NCBI RefSeq assembly: GCF_041906005.1
Contig: NZ_JAYRJY010000001.1
Coordinates: 868,001 to 932,000, forward strand
DNA: 64,000 nucleotides
Source of the DNA: Ferrovibrio sp041906005
GTDB taxonomy: Bacteria > Pseudomonadota > Alphaproteobacteria > Ferrovibrionales > Ferrovibrionaceae
Reading direction: 5' to 3'
Shown: positions 19,010-28,728 of the stretch, in pieces
Position numbering within the stretch: position 1 is the first letter of the stretch
How the letters are laid out: each line of letters starts with the position of its first letter
Made by a program: the position numbers and the translations under genes
The notes under the pieces: model-generated
Told to the model about the DNA's origin: nothing
What the model saw: the letters and a program-made list of their open reading frames with translations, nothing else
The model's database searches: none

Positions 19010-20248
19010 TTAGGCTTTCACTTTCGCCAGCAGATCGCCGCGCGGCAGTGCCATCTCCTCGCCGCTTTTCAGATCCTTCAGCTTGACGATACCTTTCGCC
19101 AGCTCGTCGTCGCCGATCACGATGGCGGCGAAGCAGCCCAGCCGATCAGCACGCTTGAAACGCTTGCCGGCGTTGCCGCCATAAGCCAGCTCCACTGCCA
19201 CATCGGCGCGGCGCAACTCGGTCGCCAGCTTTGCAGCTTCGGCTTCGGCGGCAGCGCCGATCGGAATGATGGCGACGCTGCGCGGCGGCACCGGCTGCGG
19301 ATCGGAGAGCAGCACCAGGCGCTCGATGCCGCCGGCCCAGCCGATGCCGGGCGTAGGCTTGCCGCCGAGTTGTTCGATCAGGCCGTCGTAACGGCCACCG
19401 GCCAGCACGGTGCCCTGGGCGCCCAGCATGTCGGTGGTGAATTCGAAGGCCGTGTGGGTGTAGTAATCCAGGCCACGCACCAGGCGCGGGCTGACCTTGA
19501 ACGGCACACCGGCGATGCCCAGCCCATCCTGCAGGGCCGCGAAGAAATCGCGTGCCGCCGGCGTCAGGTATTCCTGGATCAGCGGTGCATCGGCTACCAG
19601 CCTGCGGTCGCCCTCATCCTTGGAATCCAGGATGCGCAGCGGATTTTTTTCCAGCCGCTTGCGGCTGTCTTCCGACAGCTTGTCGACATGGCCGGAGAAA
19701 TACTTCACCAGCGCCTCGCGATAGCCCACGCGGCTTTCCGGATCGCCGAGCGTGTTCAGTTCCAGCACGCATTTGTCGAGGATACCCAATCGGCGCAGGA
19801 TTTCGGCCGCCACCGAGATCACCTCGACATCGGCCTGCGGCTCGGGCGCACCGATCACTTCCACGTCGATCTGATGGAACTGGCGCTGGCGCCCCTTTTG
19901 CGGCCGTTCGAAGCGGAACATCGGGCCCCAGCCGAACGCCTTGAAGGGCACATGCTGCAGCAGGCCGTTGGAAATGAAGGCGCGGCAGATACCGGCGGTG
20001 TATTCCGGACGCAGGGTCAGCCCTTCGCCGCCCTTGTCGGTGAAGGAATACATCTCCTTGGAAACGACATCGGACGTTTCGCCCATCGAACGGGCAAAGA
20101 CCTCGGTGAATTCGAAAATCGGCGTCGCCATTTCACGATAGCCGAACAAAAGCGCGGTCTGGCGGGCGATCTCCACCACATGGCGGAACCGCGCATAATC
20201 GTCAGGCAGAATGTCATGCGTGCCGCGCACGGGCTGCAACTGGGCCAC
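19010..20248 (-). CDS. hisS: histidyl-tRNA synthetase
   Basis: Charges tRNA-His. Class II synthetase of about 412 residues. Motif 1-2 region: LRPEYTAGICRAF and MFRFERPQKGRQRQFHQ; histidine loops LVRGLDYYTHTAFEF and LAGGRYDGLIEQLGG. A longer frame exists upstream, but GTG at 20246-20248 after CGGAGAC fits the family start (AQLQPVRGTHDILP). Followed by prfA four bases on. Confidence 0.95.
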   Translation of the reverse strand: MAQLQPVRGTHDILPDDYARFRHVVEIARQTALLFGYREMATPIFEFTEVFARSMGETSDVVSKEMYSFTDKGGEGLTLRPEYTAGICRAFISNGLLQHVPFKAFGWGPMFRFERPQKGRQRQFHQIDVEVIGAPEPQADVEVISVAAEILRRLGILDKCVLELNTLGDPESRVGYREALVKYFSGHVDKLSEDSRKRLEKNPLRILDSKDEGDRRLVADAPLIQEYLTPAARDFFAALQDGLGIAGVPFKVSPRLVRGLDYYTHTAFEFTTDMLGAQGTVLAGGRYDGLIEQLGGKPTPGIGWAGGIERLVLLSDPQPVPPRSVAIIPIGAAAEAEAAKLATELRRADVAVELAYGGNAGKRFKRADRLGCFAAIVIGDDELAKGIVKLKDLKSGEEMALPRGDLLAKVKA

Positions 20249-20277
20249 GGCGTGTCTCCGTCGTTGAAAGGTGGAAG

Positions 20278-21420
20278 CTAGGAAGCGGCGTCGGCCGCTT
20301 CGCCGGAATGCTGGGTGTTCTTTTGGGCGGCTTCGATCTCGCGCGCCTTGTCTTCGACCAGCTTGACCAGATGCGCGACGATATCCTCGTTCTGCAAACG
20401 GTGCGCCGGCTGGCCTGCCAGATAGACCTGATGCGAGCCCTTGCCGCCGCCGGTGAAGCCGATATCGGTCTCGCGCGCTTCGCCCGGACCGTTCACCACG
20501 CAACCGATCACGCTGAGCGTCATCGGCGTGGTGATGTGGGCCAAGCGTTTTTCCAGTACCTCGACGGTCTTGATCACATCGAACTGCTGGCGGGCGCAGG
20601 ACGGGCAGGAAATCACGTTCACGCCGCGATGGCGCAGATTCATCGACTTCAGAATATCAAAGCCGACACGCACTTCTTCCTCCGGCGGGGCTGACAGCGA
20701 GACACGCAACGTGTCGCCGATGCCCGACCACAGCAGCATGCCAAGGCCGATGGAGGATTTCACCGTGCCAATACGCTGGCCGCCAGCCTCGGTGATGCCG
20801 ATATGCAGTGGATAATCGCAGGCCTCGGCCAGACCCTGATAGGCGGCGACGGCGAGAAAGACATCCGATGCCTTCACGCTGATCTTGAATTCGCGGAAGT
20901 CATGATCTTCCAGGATGCGCGCATGGTCCAGCGCGCTTTCTACCATGGCCTCGGGACAGGGCTCGCCGTATTTCTCCAGCAGATGCTTTTCCAGCGAACC
21001 GGCATTCACGCCGATGCGCATCGAGCAGCCATGATCCTTGGCTGCCTTCACCACCTCGCGCACGCGCTCGGCGCTGCCGATATTGCCCGGATTGATGCGC
21101 AGGCAGGCGGCGCCGGCCTCGGCCGCCTCGATGGCGCGTTTGTAGTGGAAATGAATGTCAGCCACGATCGGCACGCGGGCGGCGCGCACGATCTCCTTCA
21201 GGGCCTTCGTCGAATCTTCATCCGGACAGGACACACGGATGATATCGGCGCCCGCCTCCTCGCAGCGGCGAATCTGGTCGATCGTGGCCGCCGCATCCGA
21301 GGTCAGCGTGTTCGTCATGGTCTGCACGGTGATCGGCGCGTCGCCGCCCACCGGCACCTTGCCGACGAAAATCTGCCGCGATTTGCGGCGCTGGATATCG
21401 CGATACGGTCGGATGCTCAT
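20278..21420 (-). CDS. ispG: 4-hydroxy-3-methylbut-2-enyl diphosphate synthase
   Basis: Iron-sulfur enzyme of the MEP isoprenoid pathway, converting MEcPP to HMBPP. 380 residues. N-terminal TIM barrel with VPIVADIHFHYK; the 4Fe-4S site has VISCPSCARQQFD and IGCVVNGPGEARETDIG. It precedes hisS by about 30 bases, in the same direction. Confidence 0.96.
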   Translation of the reverse strand: MSIRPYRDIQRRKSRQIFVGKVPVGGDAPITVQTMTNTLTSDAAATIDQIRRCEEAGADIIRVSCPDEDSTKALKEIVRAARVPIVADIHFHYKRAIEAAEAGAACLRINPGNIGSAERVREVVKAAKDHGCSMRIGVNAGSLEKHLLEKYGEPCPEAMVESALDHARILEDHDFREFKISVKASDVFLAVAAYQGLAEACDYPLHIGITEAGGQRIGTVKSSIGLGMLLWSGIGDTLRVSLSAPPEEEVRVGFDILKSMNLRHRGVNVISCPSCARQQFDVIKTVEVLEKRLAHITTPMTLSVIGCVVNGPGEARETDIGFTGGGKGSHQVYLAGQPAHRLQNEDIVAHLVKLVEDKAREIEAAQKNTQHSGEAADAAS

Positions 21421-21536
21421 TGCTGCTGCCTGAAGCCACCGTCCCGCTCATGTGCCGGGCGGGGGCGGATGCGGCGTAACATGGCGTCTTTACCCCGCCA
21501 TGACAAGCCAGCGGGCCGGTAATGAGAGGCGGAAAA

Positions 21537-22625
21537 CTAGCCCTGGCCGCCGGTTTTCAGCCGCTCGGGGTCGAGGGGAATGCCGCGCTTGACCTCGCCC
21601 TCGCCGCCAAACGGCGGCAATGGCTGACCATCGACAACAATACGCACCGCGCCGGCATTGCCGGTCAGCAGGGTCAGTCCCTCGCGATCCGGCACCACAT
21701 AACGCTCGCCGGCATTCAGCAGGCGGGTGAAAACCTGTTCGTTATTCGGACCACGCACCTGGATCCAGGCCGGACCGGTCGCTTCGACACGGATCCGGCT
21801 CTTTTCGGCATCGGCGGCGCCAAAGCTGGCATTGGCCGAGGTTGCGGCCGCGGGTGCGGGGGTTGGGACCGCTGGCGTCGGCGCAGGTATTGCCGGAGCT
21901 GCGGCAATGGCAGCCGGAGTTTCGGGCGCAGAAGCCGCGGCAACGGGTGCGGGGGGCGGAGCAATGGGCGCAGCGGCCGGCGCCGGAGCAACGGCGGCGA
22001 CCGGCGATGCAGCTGGTGCCGGAGCAGCGGCGACTGGGGGCGATGACGGCAGCGGCGCCGGCACGGCAGTGGTGGACGGTGACGGTGCGGCGGCGGTCGA
22101 CGGCGGCGGCGGGATTACGGCGGGGGCGATCGGCTGCGGACTGGGCACCAGATCGGCCAATCGTGCCGGCACGGCCTGGATCAGGTCCTGCCCCACGCGC
22201 AGCGTTTCCTGGTGACGATACCACAGCACATAGATGATGCCGGCGACGACCAGCGCACCCACCACCAGCCACAGGCGCGGCGTGCGTTCTTCCGGACGCG
22301 GCAGCGGGAAATTCAGCACCACACGCTGAACCTGGCCGTCGGCTTCGGACTGGTAGGTTTTCAGAACCTGATCCGGCTCGAGACCAAGGAATTCGGCATA
22401 TTGGCGTAGGAAGCCGCTGACATAGACGGCGCCGGGCAATTCGCTGAAACGGCCGGCTTCGATGGCTTCAAGATAGGGGCGACGGATGCGCAGGCGCGCG
22501 GATACATCCGCGAGGGTGAGGCCACGCCGCTCGCGTACCACTTTCAGGCTATGGCCGACGCCGTCGTAGCCATTCGCTACGGTTGTTGCCGCCGAAGCCG
22601 CCTGTTCGCCGGATTGGGCATTCAT
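21537..22625 (-). CDS. RodZ-like membrane protein (HTH_25, TM, DUF4115)
   Basis: Probable cytoskeletal linker for rod shape. 362 residues: N-terminal Cro-type HTH about 27-90 (RRGLTLADVSARLRIRRPYL), one transmembrane helix near residue 145 (LWLVVGALVVAGIIYVLWY), a long Ala/Pro-rich periplasmic linker, and a C-terminal DUF4115 beta domain (RIRVEATGPAWIQVRG). RodZ of E. coli has the same order and binds MreB. mreB is not in view. The low-complexity linker explains several spurious antisense frames. Confidence 0.85.
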   Translation of the reverse strand: MNAQSGEQAASAATTVANGYDGVGHSLKVVRERRGLTLADVSARLRIRRPYLEAIEAGRFSELPGAVYVSGFLRQYAEFLGLEPDQVLKTYQSEADGQVQRVVLNFPLPRPEERTPRLWLVVGALVVAGIIYVLWYRHQETLRVGQDLIQAVPARLADLVPSPQPIAPAVIPPPPSTAAAPSPSTTAVPAPLPSSPPVAAAPAPAASPVAAVAPAPAAAPIAPPPAPVAAASAPETPAAIAAAPAIPAPTPAVPTPAPAAATSANASFGAADAEKSRIRVEATGPAWIQVRGPNNEQVFTRLLNAGERYVVPDREGLTLLTGNAGAVRIVVDGQPLPPFGGEGEVKRGIPLDPERLKTGGQG

Positions 22626-22691
22626 CCTGGATTGCCTACCCTTGTTCGCGCCTGGTCATATTACGGCAAATGGCCGGCAAGGCCAGCTATT

Positions 22692-24962
22692 TCAAACAAT
22701 TACCCCGTTTTCCCGGGCGAATTCTTCTAGTTGGGCGCGTATGCTGTGATCGGGCGAGGCATACAGCTTAGACATAAAATCAGCCAAACGGGGAACATCC
22801 AGGCTACGGAGCATTTCCTTGACCGGCCCCACCGCGCTGGCCGGCATGGACAGGCGGCGGAAACCCAGCCCCAGCAGGGCCATGGCCTCCAGCGGACGGC
22901 TGCCCATCTCGCCGCACATGGTGATCGGCTTGGAGGCCGCATGGCATTGCTGCACCACCCAGTGCAGGAAACTCAGCATCGCCGGACTCATGGGGTCGTA
23001 ACGGTCGGCCAGCTTGGGATTGCCGCGATCGGCCGCGAACATGAACTGCATCAGGTCGTTCGAGCCGACCGAAATGAAATCGACCAGCGGCAGCAGGGCG
23101 GGCAGCTGCCAGGCGAGCGCCGGCACCTCCAGCATCGTGCCCACCGCGATTTTCAGCGGCACCGGCTTGCGCAGGGAGACCAGCCGCTGCACCTCGCGGT
23201 CAAGCAGCCGGCGGGCGCGGCGGAATTCATCCACCTCGGCGATCATCGGGAACATCAGGTGCAGCGAACGGCCGGCCGCCGCTTCCAGCATGGCGCGCAG
23301 CTGCACCTTCAGCAAAGCCGGCCGATCCAGCGCCAGGCGGATGGCACGCCAGCCCATGGCCGGGTTCTCTTCCGGATATTTCACAAGATAGGGCAGCACC
23401 TTGTCGCCGCCGATATCCAGTGTGCGGAACACCACCGGCCGTTCGCCGGCATGTTCGATCACGCGGCGGTAGATCGCGGTCTGCGCCTCTGCCTTCGGCA
23501 TGGTCGGCCGCACCATGAACTGCAGTTCGGTGCGATACAGGCCGATGCCGTCGGCATTGGTCTCATCCAGATGGGCCAGATCGATCAGCAGGCCGGCATT
23601 GACCAGCAGGGCGATGCGCTGGCCATCGCGGGTCATCGGCGGGTCATCGCGCTGCGCGGCGTATTTCGCCAGCCGCGCCTTGCGCAGGGAAACGCCCTGA
23701 TGGAAGGCAGACACCACATCCGGCGCCGGCCGCACGAAAACCTGGGCATGGTCGCCATCGACCACCACGGTATCGCCCGGCTCGACCTTGGCGATCACGC
23801 CCTCGACGCCGCCGATCACGGGAATGGAGAGCGCACGCGCCACGATGGCGACATGGCTGACGCTGGAGCCTTCCTCCAGCACCACGCCCTGCAGTTTGCG
23901 GCGGTCGTAATCCAGCAATTCGGCCGGCCCCATGCTGCGCGCCAGCAGGATGGCGTTATCAGGCAGGTTTTCGGCTGCCGAATGATAGGGCTTGCCGGCC
24001 AGATGCAGCAGCAGACGGTTGGCCAGATCGTCCAGATCCGCCAGGCGCTCGCGCAGATACGGATCGGTGATCGCCTGCATGCGGTGGCGCGTGTCGCCCT
24101 GCACGCGCATCACGGCGGCTTCCGCCGTCAGGCCGGATTCGACCGCCTGGTGCAGCTTGGCCAGCCAGCCGGTATCGTGGGCAAACATCTTGTAGGTTTC
24201 CAGCACGTCGCGGCTTTCGCCGACGATGTCGCTGTCAGGCGCTTCCAGCATCTTGTTGACCTGGTCGCGCATCGAGGCGACGGCGGCATCCAGCCGCTGC
24301 TTCTCGAAGGGGATGTCGTCGGCGATGGTCTTCTCGACATGGATGCGCGGCTCGTGCAGCACGGCCACGCCGATCGCCAGACCTTCCGACAGCAGCCGGC
24401 CATCGGCGCGGAACGGCATGGTCGACGCCCGGTTGACCGCCGCCAGATCCTCGCCGCCGCTGAGCTGGCCCGAGGCCACCATCTCGGCCAGCACCATGGC
24501 GATGGTTTCCAGCGCCTCGACCTCTTCCTCGGCATATTGGCGGCGGGTCTGGTTCTGCACGACCAGAACGCCGATCACGCGGTTGTCGCGCAGGATCGGC
24601 ACGCCGAGCAGCGAGTGATAGATTTCTTCGCCGGTTTCCGGCTTGTAGGCGAATTGCGGATGGGTCTGCGCATCGGCCAGCATCAGGGGCCGGGCATTGG
24701 CGGCGATGTCGCCGACCAGACCCTCACCCACTTTCAGCCGCGTCTTGTGCACGGCTTCGGGGTTCAGACCCTCGGTGGCGTAGAGTTCGAGTTCGTCGTT
24801 GCGCAGCAGATAGACGGAGCAGACTTCCGCCACCATGTTGGCGGCGATGTTGCGCACGACGCGGCCAAGGCGCTCGTCGACGGTGCCGGCTTCCGCCATC
24901 ACCTCGCGGAGACGGCGCAGCAGGCCGCGCGGCCCGGGCGGCGGCGCCCGACCCGGCATCAC
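22692..24962 (-). CDS. ptsP: PTS-Ntr enzyme I (PEP-protein phosphotransferase with GAF domain)
   Basis: First enzyme of the nitrogen phosphotransferase chain, moving phosphate from PEP to NPr. 756 residues: GAF domain about 20-165, PEP-utilising N domain, phospho-His at H370 in GSSVSHVAIVARAL, then the PEP-binding barrel with GLYRTELQF and CGEMGSRPLEA. The start is GTG followed at once by ATG; either may serve. The GAF domain in homologues senses glutamine or alpha-ketoglutarate. It lies after lysC, an order frequent in the class. Confidence 0.94.
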   Translation of the reverse strand: MMPGRAPPPGPRGLLRRLREVMAEAGTVDERLGRVVRNIAANMVAEVCSVYLLRNDELELYATEGLNPEAVHKTRLKVGEGLVGDIAANARPLMLADAQTHPQFAYKPETGEEIYHSLLGVPILRDNRVIGVLVVQNQTRRQYAEEEVEALETIAMVLAEMVASGQLSGGEDLAAVNRASTMPFRADGRLLSEGLAIGVAVLHEPRIHVEKTIADDIPFEKQRLDAAVASMRDQVNKMLEAPDSDIVGESRDVLETYKMFAHDTGWLAKLHQAVESGLTAEAAVMRVQGDTRHRMQAITDPYLRERLADLDDLANRLLLHLAGKPYHSAAENLPDNAILLARSMGPAELLDYDRRKLQGVVLEEGSSVSHVAIVARALSIPVIGGVEGVIAKVEPGDTVVVDGDHAQVFVRPAPDVVSAFHQGVSLRKARLAKYAAQRDDPPMTRDGQRIALLVNAGLLIDLAHLDETNADGIGLYRTELQFMVRPTMPKAEAQTAIYRRVIEHAGERPVVFRTLDIGGDKVLPYLVKYPEENPAMGWRAIRLALDRPALLKVQLRAMLEAAAGRSLHLMFPMIAEVDEFRRARRLLDREVQRLVSLRKPVPLKIAVGTMLEVPALAWQLPALLPLVDFISVGSNDLMQFMFAADRGNPKLADRYDPMSPAMLSFLHWVVQQCHAASKPITMCGEMGSRPLEAMALLGLGFRRLSMPASAVGPVKEMLRSLDVPRLADFMSKLYASPDHSIRAQLEEFARENGVIV

Positions 24963-25046
24963 AGCCGGTCTCCGCTAACGATTACCGGAGCGGCTGGTGT
25001 GGCGCGCCCTCCCCGCATCGGCCCTCCGTGTTCATGCGGCCCGTCT

Positions 25047-26267
25047 TCATTCGGCATCCAGCCCAAAGGCCGTGTGCAGGGCGCGCACCGCGAGTTCGGT
25101 GTAATCGGCGCTGATCAGCACGCTGACCTTGATCTCGGAGGTGGTGATGGCGAGGATATTGATGTTCTTCTCAGCCAGCGCCTTGAACATGGTGTGCGCC
25201 ACGCCGGCATGGCTGCGCATGCCGACGCCGACAACCGAGACCTTGATCACGTTCTTGTCCGGCACCAGCTTGGCCCAGCCCAGGCTGCTCTTCTGCTTTT
25301 CCAGGATCTGCACGGCGCGGTCGAGATCACCGCGGCCCATCGTGAAGGTCAGGTCGGTCTTCTTGCCGTCCTCGGAGATGTTCTGGACGATCATGTCGAC
25401 ATTGATACCGGCATCCGACAGCGGCCCGAAGATGTTGGCCGCGATACCGGGACGGTCGGCCACACCGATCAGGGTGACTTTCGCCTCATCGGCCGAATAG
25501 GTGACGCCGGAAACAATCTGCTTTTCCACGATCTCATCCTCATCGACTACGAGCGTGCCGGGAAGGTCGGCAAAGCTCGACAGAACCTGGGTCCGCACCC
25601 GGTGGTTCATCGCCATTTCCACCGAGCGGGTCTGCAGCACCTTGGCCCCGAGGGAGGCCAGTTCCAGCATCTCCTCGTAGGTGATCTTATCCAGCTTGCG
25701 GGCTTTTTTCACGATGCGCGGATCGGCGGTGTATACACCGTCCACGTCCGTATAGATGTCGCAGCGGTCGGCCTTCAGGGCTGCGGCCAGCGCCACCGCC
25801 GAGGTGTCCGAGCCGCCACGGCCCAAAGTGGCGATGCGCTGGTTCGGGCCGACGCCCTGGAACCCCGCCACCACCGGCACCACGCCGGCCTCCATGTCCC
25901 GGATCATGGCCGAGCCGTCGATTTCCTCGATGCGGGCCTTGCCATGCATGTCGTTGGTGCGGATCGGCACCTGCCAGCCCTGCCAGGAGCGGGCCTTCAC
26001 GCCGGCGGCCTGCAGGGCGATGGAGACCAGGCCGGTGGTGACCTGCTCGCCCGAGGCGACGACGGTGTCGTATTCGCGCTGGTCATGCACCGGATCGATC
26101 TGCTTGCACAAATCCACCAGGCGGTTGGTCTCGCCCGACATCGCCGAGACGACCACGGCAACCTGGTTGCCGGCCTCGACCTCGCGCTTCACCTTAGCCG
26201 CGACATTCTTGATCCGGTCGACCGAGCCGACCGATGTGCCGCCGAATTTCATCACCAAGCGCGCCAT
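25047..26267 (-). CDS. lysC: aspartate kinase
   Basis: Commits aspartate to Lys, Met, Thr and Ile synthesis. 406 residues. Kinase core begins MKFGGTSVGSVDRI, with ATLGRGGSDTSAVALAAAL; two ACT domains follow from about 265 for allosteric feedback (VTLIGVADRPGIAANIF and VSVVGVGMRSHAGVA). Its spacing to ptsP is about 85 bases. dapB of the same pathway is 31 kb away. Confidence 0.95.
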   Translation of the reverse strand: MARLVMKFGGTSVGSVDRIKNVAAKVKREVEAGNQVAVVVSAMSGETNRLVDLCKQIDPVHDQREYDTVVASGEQVTTGLVSIALQAAGVKARSWQGWQVPIRTNDMHGKARIEEIDGSAMIRDMEAGVVPVVAGFQGVGPNQRIATLGRGGSDTSAVALAAALKADRCDIYTDVDGVYTADPRIVKKARKLDKITYEEMLELASLGAKVLQTRSVEMAMNHRVRTQVLSSFADLPGTLVVDEDEIVEKQIVSGVTYSADEAKVTLIGVADRPGIAANIFGPLSDAGINVDMIVQNISEDGKKTDLTFTMGRGDLDRAVQILEKQKSSLGWAKLVPDKNVIKVSVVGVGMRSHAGVAHTMFKALAEKNINILAITTSEIKVSVLISADYTELAVRALHTAFGLDAE

Positions 26268-26420
26268 GCCGCTCGATCCCGTTTCCCGATCCGTTGTCGA
26301 TAATTGGCCGGCGGAACTTGCCGGTTTAAAGGCGGGTACTTAATACTCTTGGGACCCTCCCCAGGCAAGCCGACCGGGGGGAAAAATACCCGTTTCCAAC
26401 CAAGCCTTTGCCGGGAAGTC

Positions 26421-27158
26421 ATGAGCCAGACCGCCGCCAGCGTCGACCCCGCCGAAATCGAGCGTTTTTCCGCCATGGCAGCGGAATGGTGGGACCCGCA
26501 GGGCAAGTTTCGCCCCCTGCACAAATTCAATCCGGTACGACTCGGTTTCATCCGCGACCGGATCGCTGCCCATTTCGGCCGCGACGTCACGGCCCAGGCC
26601 CCGCTATCGGGCCTGCGGCTGCTGGATATCGGCTGCGGCGGCGGCCTGGTGGCCGAGCCGATGGCCCGGCTGGGCGCCAGCGTGCTGGGGGCTGACGCGG
26701 CGGAACGCAATATCGGCGTGGCCCGGGCCCACGCCGCCGAATCCGGGCTGGGGATCGATTACCGCTGCACCAGCGCCGAGGCCCTGGCGGCGGGCGGCGA
26801 ACGCTTCGACGTCGTCCTGACGCTGGAAGTCGTGGAGCATGTGGCCGACCTGAACGGTTTCCTGGCCTGCTGCGGCCAGATGGTGAAGCCCGGCGGGCTG
26901 CTGATCGCCGCCACCCTGAACCGCACACTGAAAGCCTATGCGCTGGCCATCGTGGGCGCGGAATACATCCTCGGCTGGCTGCCGCGCGGCACCCATGACT
27001 GGAAGAAATTCGTGCAGCCGCACGAGCTGGCCCAGGGCCTGCGCCAGGCCGGCCTGACCATGCAGGATGTGACCGGCGTCAGCTACGACCCGCTGGCCGA
27101 CCGCTGGCGCATCAGCGGCGATACCGATGTGAATTACATGATGGTGGCGGTGAAGTAG
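26421..27158 (+). CDS. ubiG: ubiquinone biosynthesis O-methyltransferase
   Basis: SAM-dependent enzyme for both O-methylations in ubiquinone synthesis. 245 residues from ATG 26421; an upstream extension in frame is unlike the family. Features: SAMAAEWWDPQGKFRPLHKF, SAM motif LLDIGCGGGLVAEPMA and LEVVEHVADLNGF. Divergent from lysC. Confidence 0.94.
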   Translation: MSQTAASVDPAEIERFSAMAAEWWDPQGKFRPLHKFNPVRLGFIRDRIAAHFGRDVTAQAPLSGLRLLDIGCGGGLVAEPMARLGASVLGADAAERNIGVARAHAAESGLGIDYRCTSAEALAAGGERFDVVLTLEVVEHVADLNGFLACCGQMVKPGGLLIAATLNRTLKAYALAIVGAEYILGWLPRGTHDWKKFVQPHELAQGLRQAGLTMQDVTGVSYDPLADRWRISGDTDVNYMMVAVK

Positions 27159-27164
27159 ACGTCG

Positions 27165-27656
27165 ATGCCGTATCAGCTCGTCTACGAATTTGCTGACTTC
27201 GACGATCTGCTCGAATTGATTTCCGGGTTGGTTACAACGGTTGCTACAGGCTGTTTTGTGATTCTCGTGGTCCAGGGGAAGGGTTGGATAACGGACGCAA
27301 TTTCAGGACACTATTTGAGGCGACCCGATAAAGGGCTACTTCAACTGGGGATTTTCCTGGCCTTATTCTTGTGTGCCTTCCCGACGCTCGATTTTGGGTT
27401 CATGCTGTACGTCACCCGCTATCACGCCTCCAACACCACAGAAGGGCACATACAATCAATAGAGGATGGAACCCGAGGTGCCTTCCCAGTGTCGTTTAGC
27501 ATAGAGGGGGCGCATTTCAGACTGCCACGTCGAGGTTTCGGATTCGACGCGAGTTCGATCGATAGTCATCCCCTGAATGCAGGCGACTACGTCAGGATTT
27601 CTTACACAACCCTACTGGGAAGACACAGGATCGTTCGCATCGAAAAGAAAATTTGA
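27165..27656 (+). CDS. uncharacterised membrane protein, 163 aa
   Basis: I do not recognise this gene. Two hydrophobic segments near residues 20-38 (ISGLVTTVATGCFVILVVQ) and 60-80 (LGIFLALFLCAFPTLDFGF) are followed by a beta-rich soluble C-terminus of about 80 residues with no cysteines of note. Base composition is visibly lower in GC than the flanking genes and codon choice is looser, which suggests later acquisition or relaxed selection. It starts six bases after ubiG and converges on the DUF1178 gene. Confidence 0.6.
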   Translation: MPYQLVYEFADFDDLLELISGLVTTVATGCFVILVVQGKGWITDAISGHYLRRPDKGLLQLGIFLALFLCAFPTLDFGFMLYVTRYHASNTTEGHIQSIEDGTRGAFPVSFSIEGAHFRLPRRGFGFDASSIDSHPLNAGDYVRISYTTLLGRHRIVRIEKKI

Positions 27657-27682
27657 TGCGAGAGCCGCAGGTGCCCTCGGGA

Positions 27683-28102
27683 CTAAGCGTCCCCGCGCGG
27701 CACCCAGGGGATCATCGCCACGTCGATCCCCTCCTCGGTCAGCTCCCTGGCTTCTTCCTTGGTCGCTTCGCCGTAGATGTTGCGCTTGTCGGCTTCGCCG
27801 TAATGGATCTTGCGCGCTTCCTCGGCGAACTGGTCGCCGACGTAATCGGCGTTTTTCTCCACATGGTCGCGCAACTCGCGCAGGGCCTTCATGGCGACGG
27901 CCACTTCCTTGGCCTCAGCGGCGGCGACTTCGCCCTTCGACTTGCCGATGCGCGGCGCCATCGGCGCCTTGGTGATCTTGCGCGAATTGCAGACCGGGCA
28001 CACGATCTTGCCGCCCGCCGCCTGCTTGTCGTAGGTGGCGCTGTCATAAAACCACGCCTCGAAGACGTGGTCCTTGCGGCATTTGAGTTCGTACTTGATC
28101 AT
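27683..28102 (-). CDS. DUF1178 family protein
   Basis: Small conserved proteobacterial protein of unknown function, 139 residues. The start is ATG 28100-28102 (MIKYELKCRKDHVFEAWF); a longer frame is not family-like. Four Cys/His-type positions (ELKCRKDH and IVCPVCNSRKI) suggest a zinc ribbon. The C-terminal part is helical and charged. It commonly lies near nitrilase genes in alphaproteobacteria; here nit and grx are 2-3 kb away. Confidence 0.85.
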   Translation of the reverse strand: MIKYELKCRKDHVFEAWFYDSATYDKQAAGGKIVCPVCNSRKITKAPMAPRIGKSKGEVAAAEAKEVAVAMKALRELRDHVEKNADYVGDQFAEEARKIHYGEADKRNIYGEATKEEARELTEEGIDVAMIPWVPRGDA

Positions 28103-28197
28103 GGGCGTCCGGTCGATTCGGCTACAGCACAAGTCCTTCATAAGAGGCAGTGATTTATACATGGTGCCGTCACAATGGCGCAACAAGGGGGTAATGG

Positions 28198-28728
28198 ATG
28201 GGCCAGAGCGTTCCTGACCGCCCGCCGCCGTCGCCATGGATTCAACGGTTCGCACCTCTGGTTGCAGCCGATGCCGGCGCCGTGCTGGATCTGGCCTGCG
28301 GCAGCGGACGCCATGGCCGGCTGTTCCTGCTGGCCGGGCACAAGACCCTGTTCCTCGACCGCGACCTGAGCGGCGTGACCGACCTGCAGGGCTCGGCCGG
28401 CGCCGAGTTGCTGCAGGCCGATATCGAAAATGCTCCCTGGCCGCTGGACGGTCGTCGTTTTGCCGCCATCGTGGTGACCAATTATCTCTGGCGGCCGCTG
28501 TTTCCGCAGATCATCGCCGCGCTGCAGCCCGGCGGCCTGCTGCTCTACGAGACCTTCATGCGCGGCAACGAGCGCTTCGGCAAACCCGCCAGCCCGGATT
28601 TCCTGCTGGCCGAAAACGAACTGTTCGACCGCTGCCGCGACGCCTTCGACATCCGGGCTTTCGAACAGGGCGAAGACAACCTGCCCAAACCCGCCATGCG
28701 CCAGCGTATCTGCGCGATCAAGCGATGA
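28198..28728 (+). CDS. class I SAM-dependent methyltransferase
   Basis: Small methyltransferase-fold protein of 176 residues. SAM motif I is seen in VLDLACGSGRHGRLF, the acidic post-motif in FLDRDLSG, and the catalytic-side strand in GGLLLYETF. Resembles TehB-like or tellurite-resistance-type methyltransferases, though the substrate is unknown. Its stop codon overlaps the GNAT gene start (ATGA). Confidence 0.8.
   Translation: MGQSVPDRPPPSPWIQRFAPLVAADAGAVLDLACGSGRHGRLFLLAGHKTLFLDRDLSGVTDLQGSAGAELLQADIENAPWPLDGRRFAAIVVTNYLWRPLFPQIIAALQPGGLLLYETFMRGNERFGKPASPDFLLAENELFDRCRDAFDIRAFEQGEDNLPKPAMRQRICAIKR

Noticed and set aside
22731..26303. Very long plus-strand frame of 1190 codons
   Set aside because: It lies wholly opposite ptsP and lysC, is rich in His, Gln, Arg and Gly as GC-rich antisense frames are, and has no domain.
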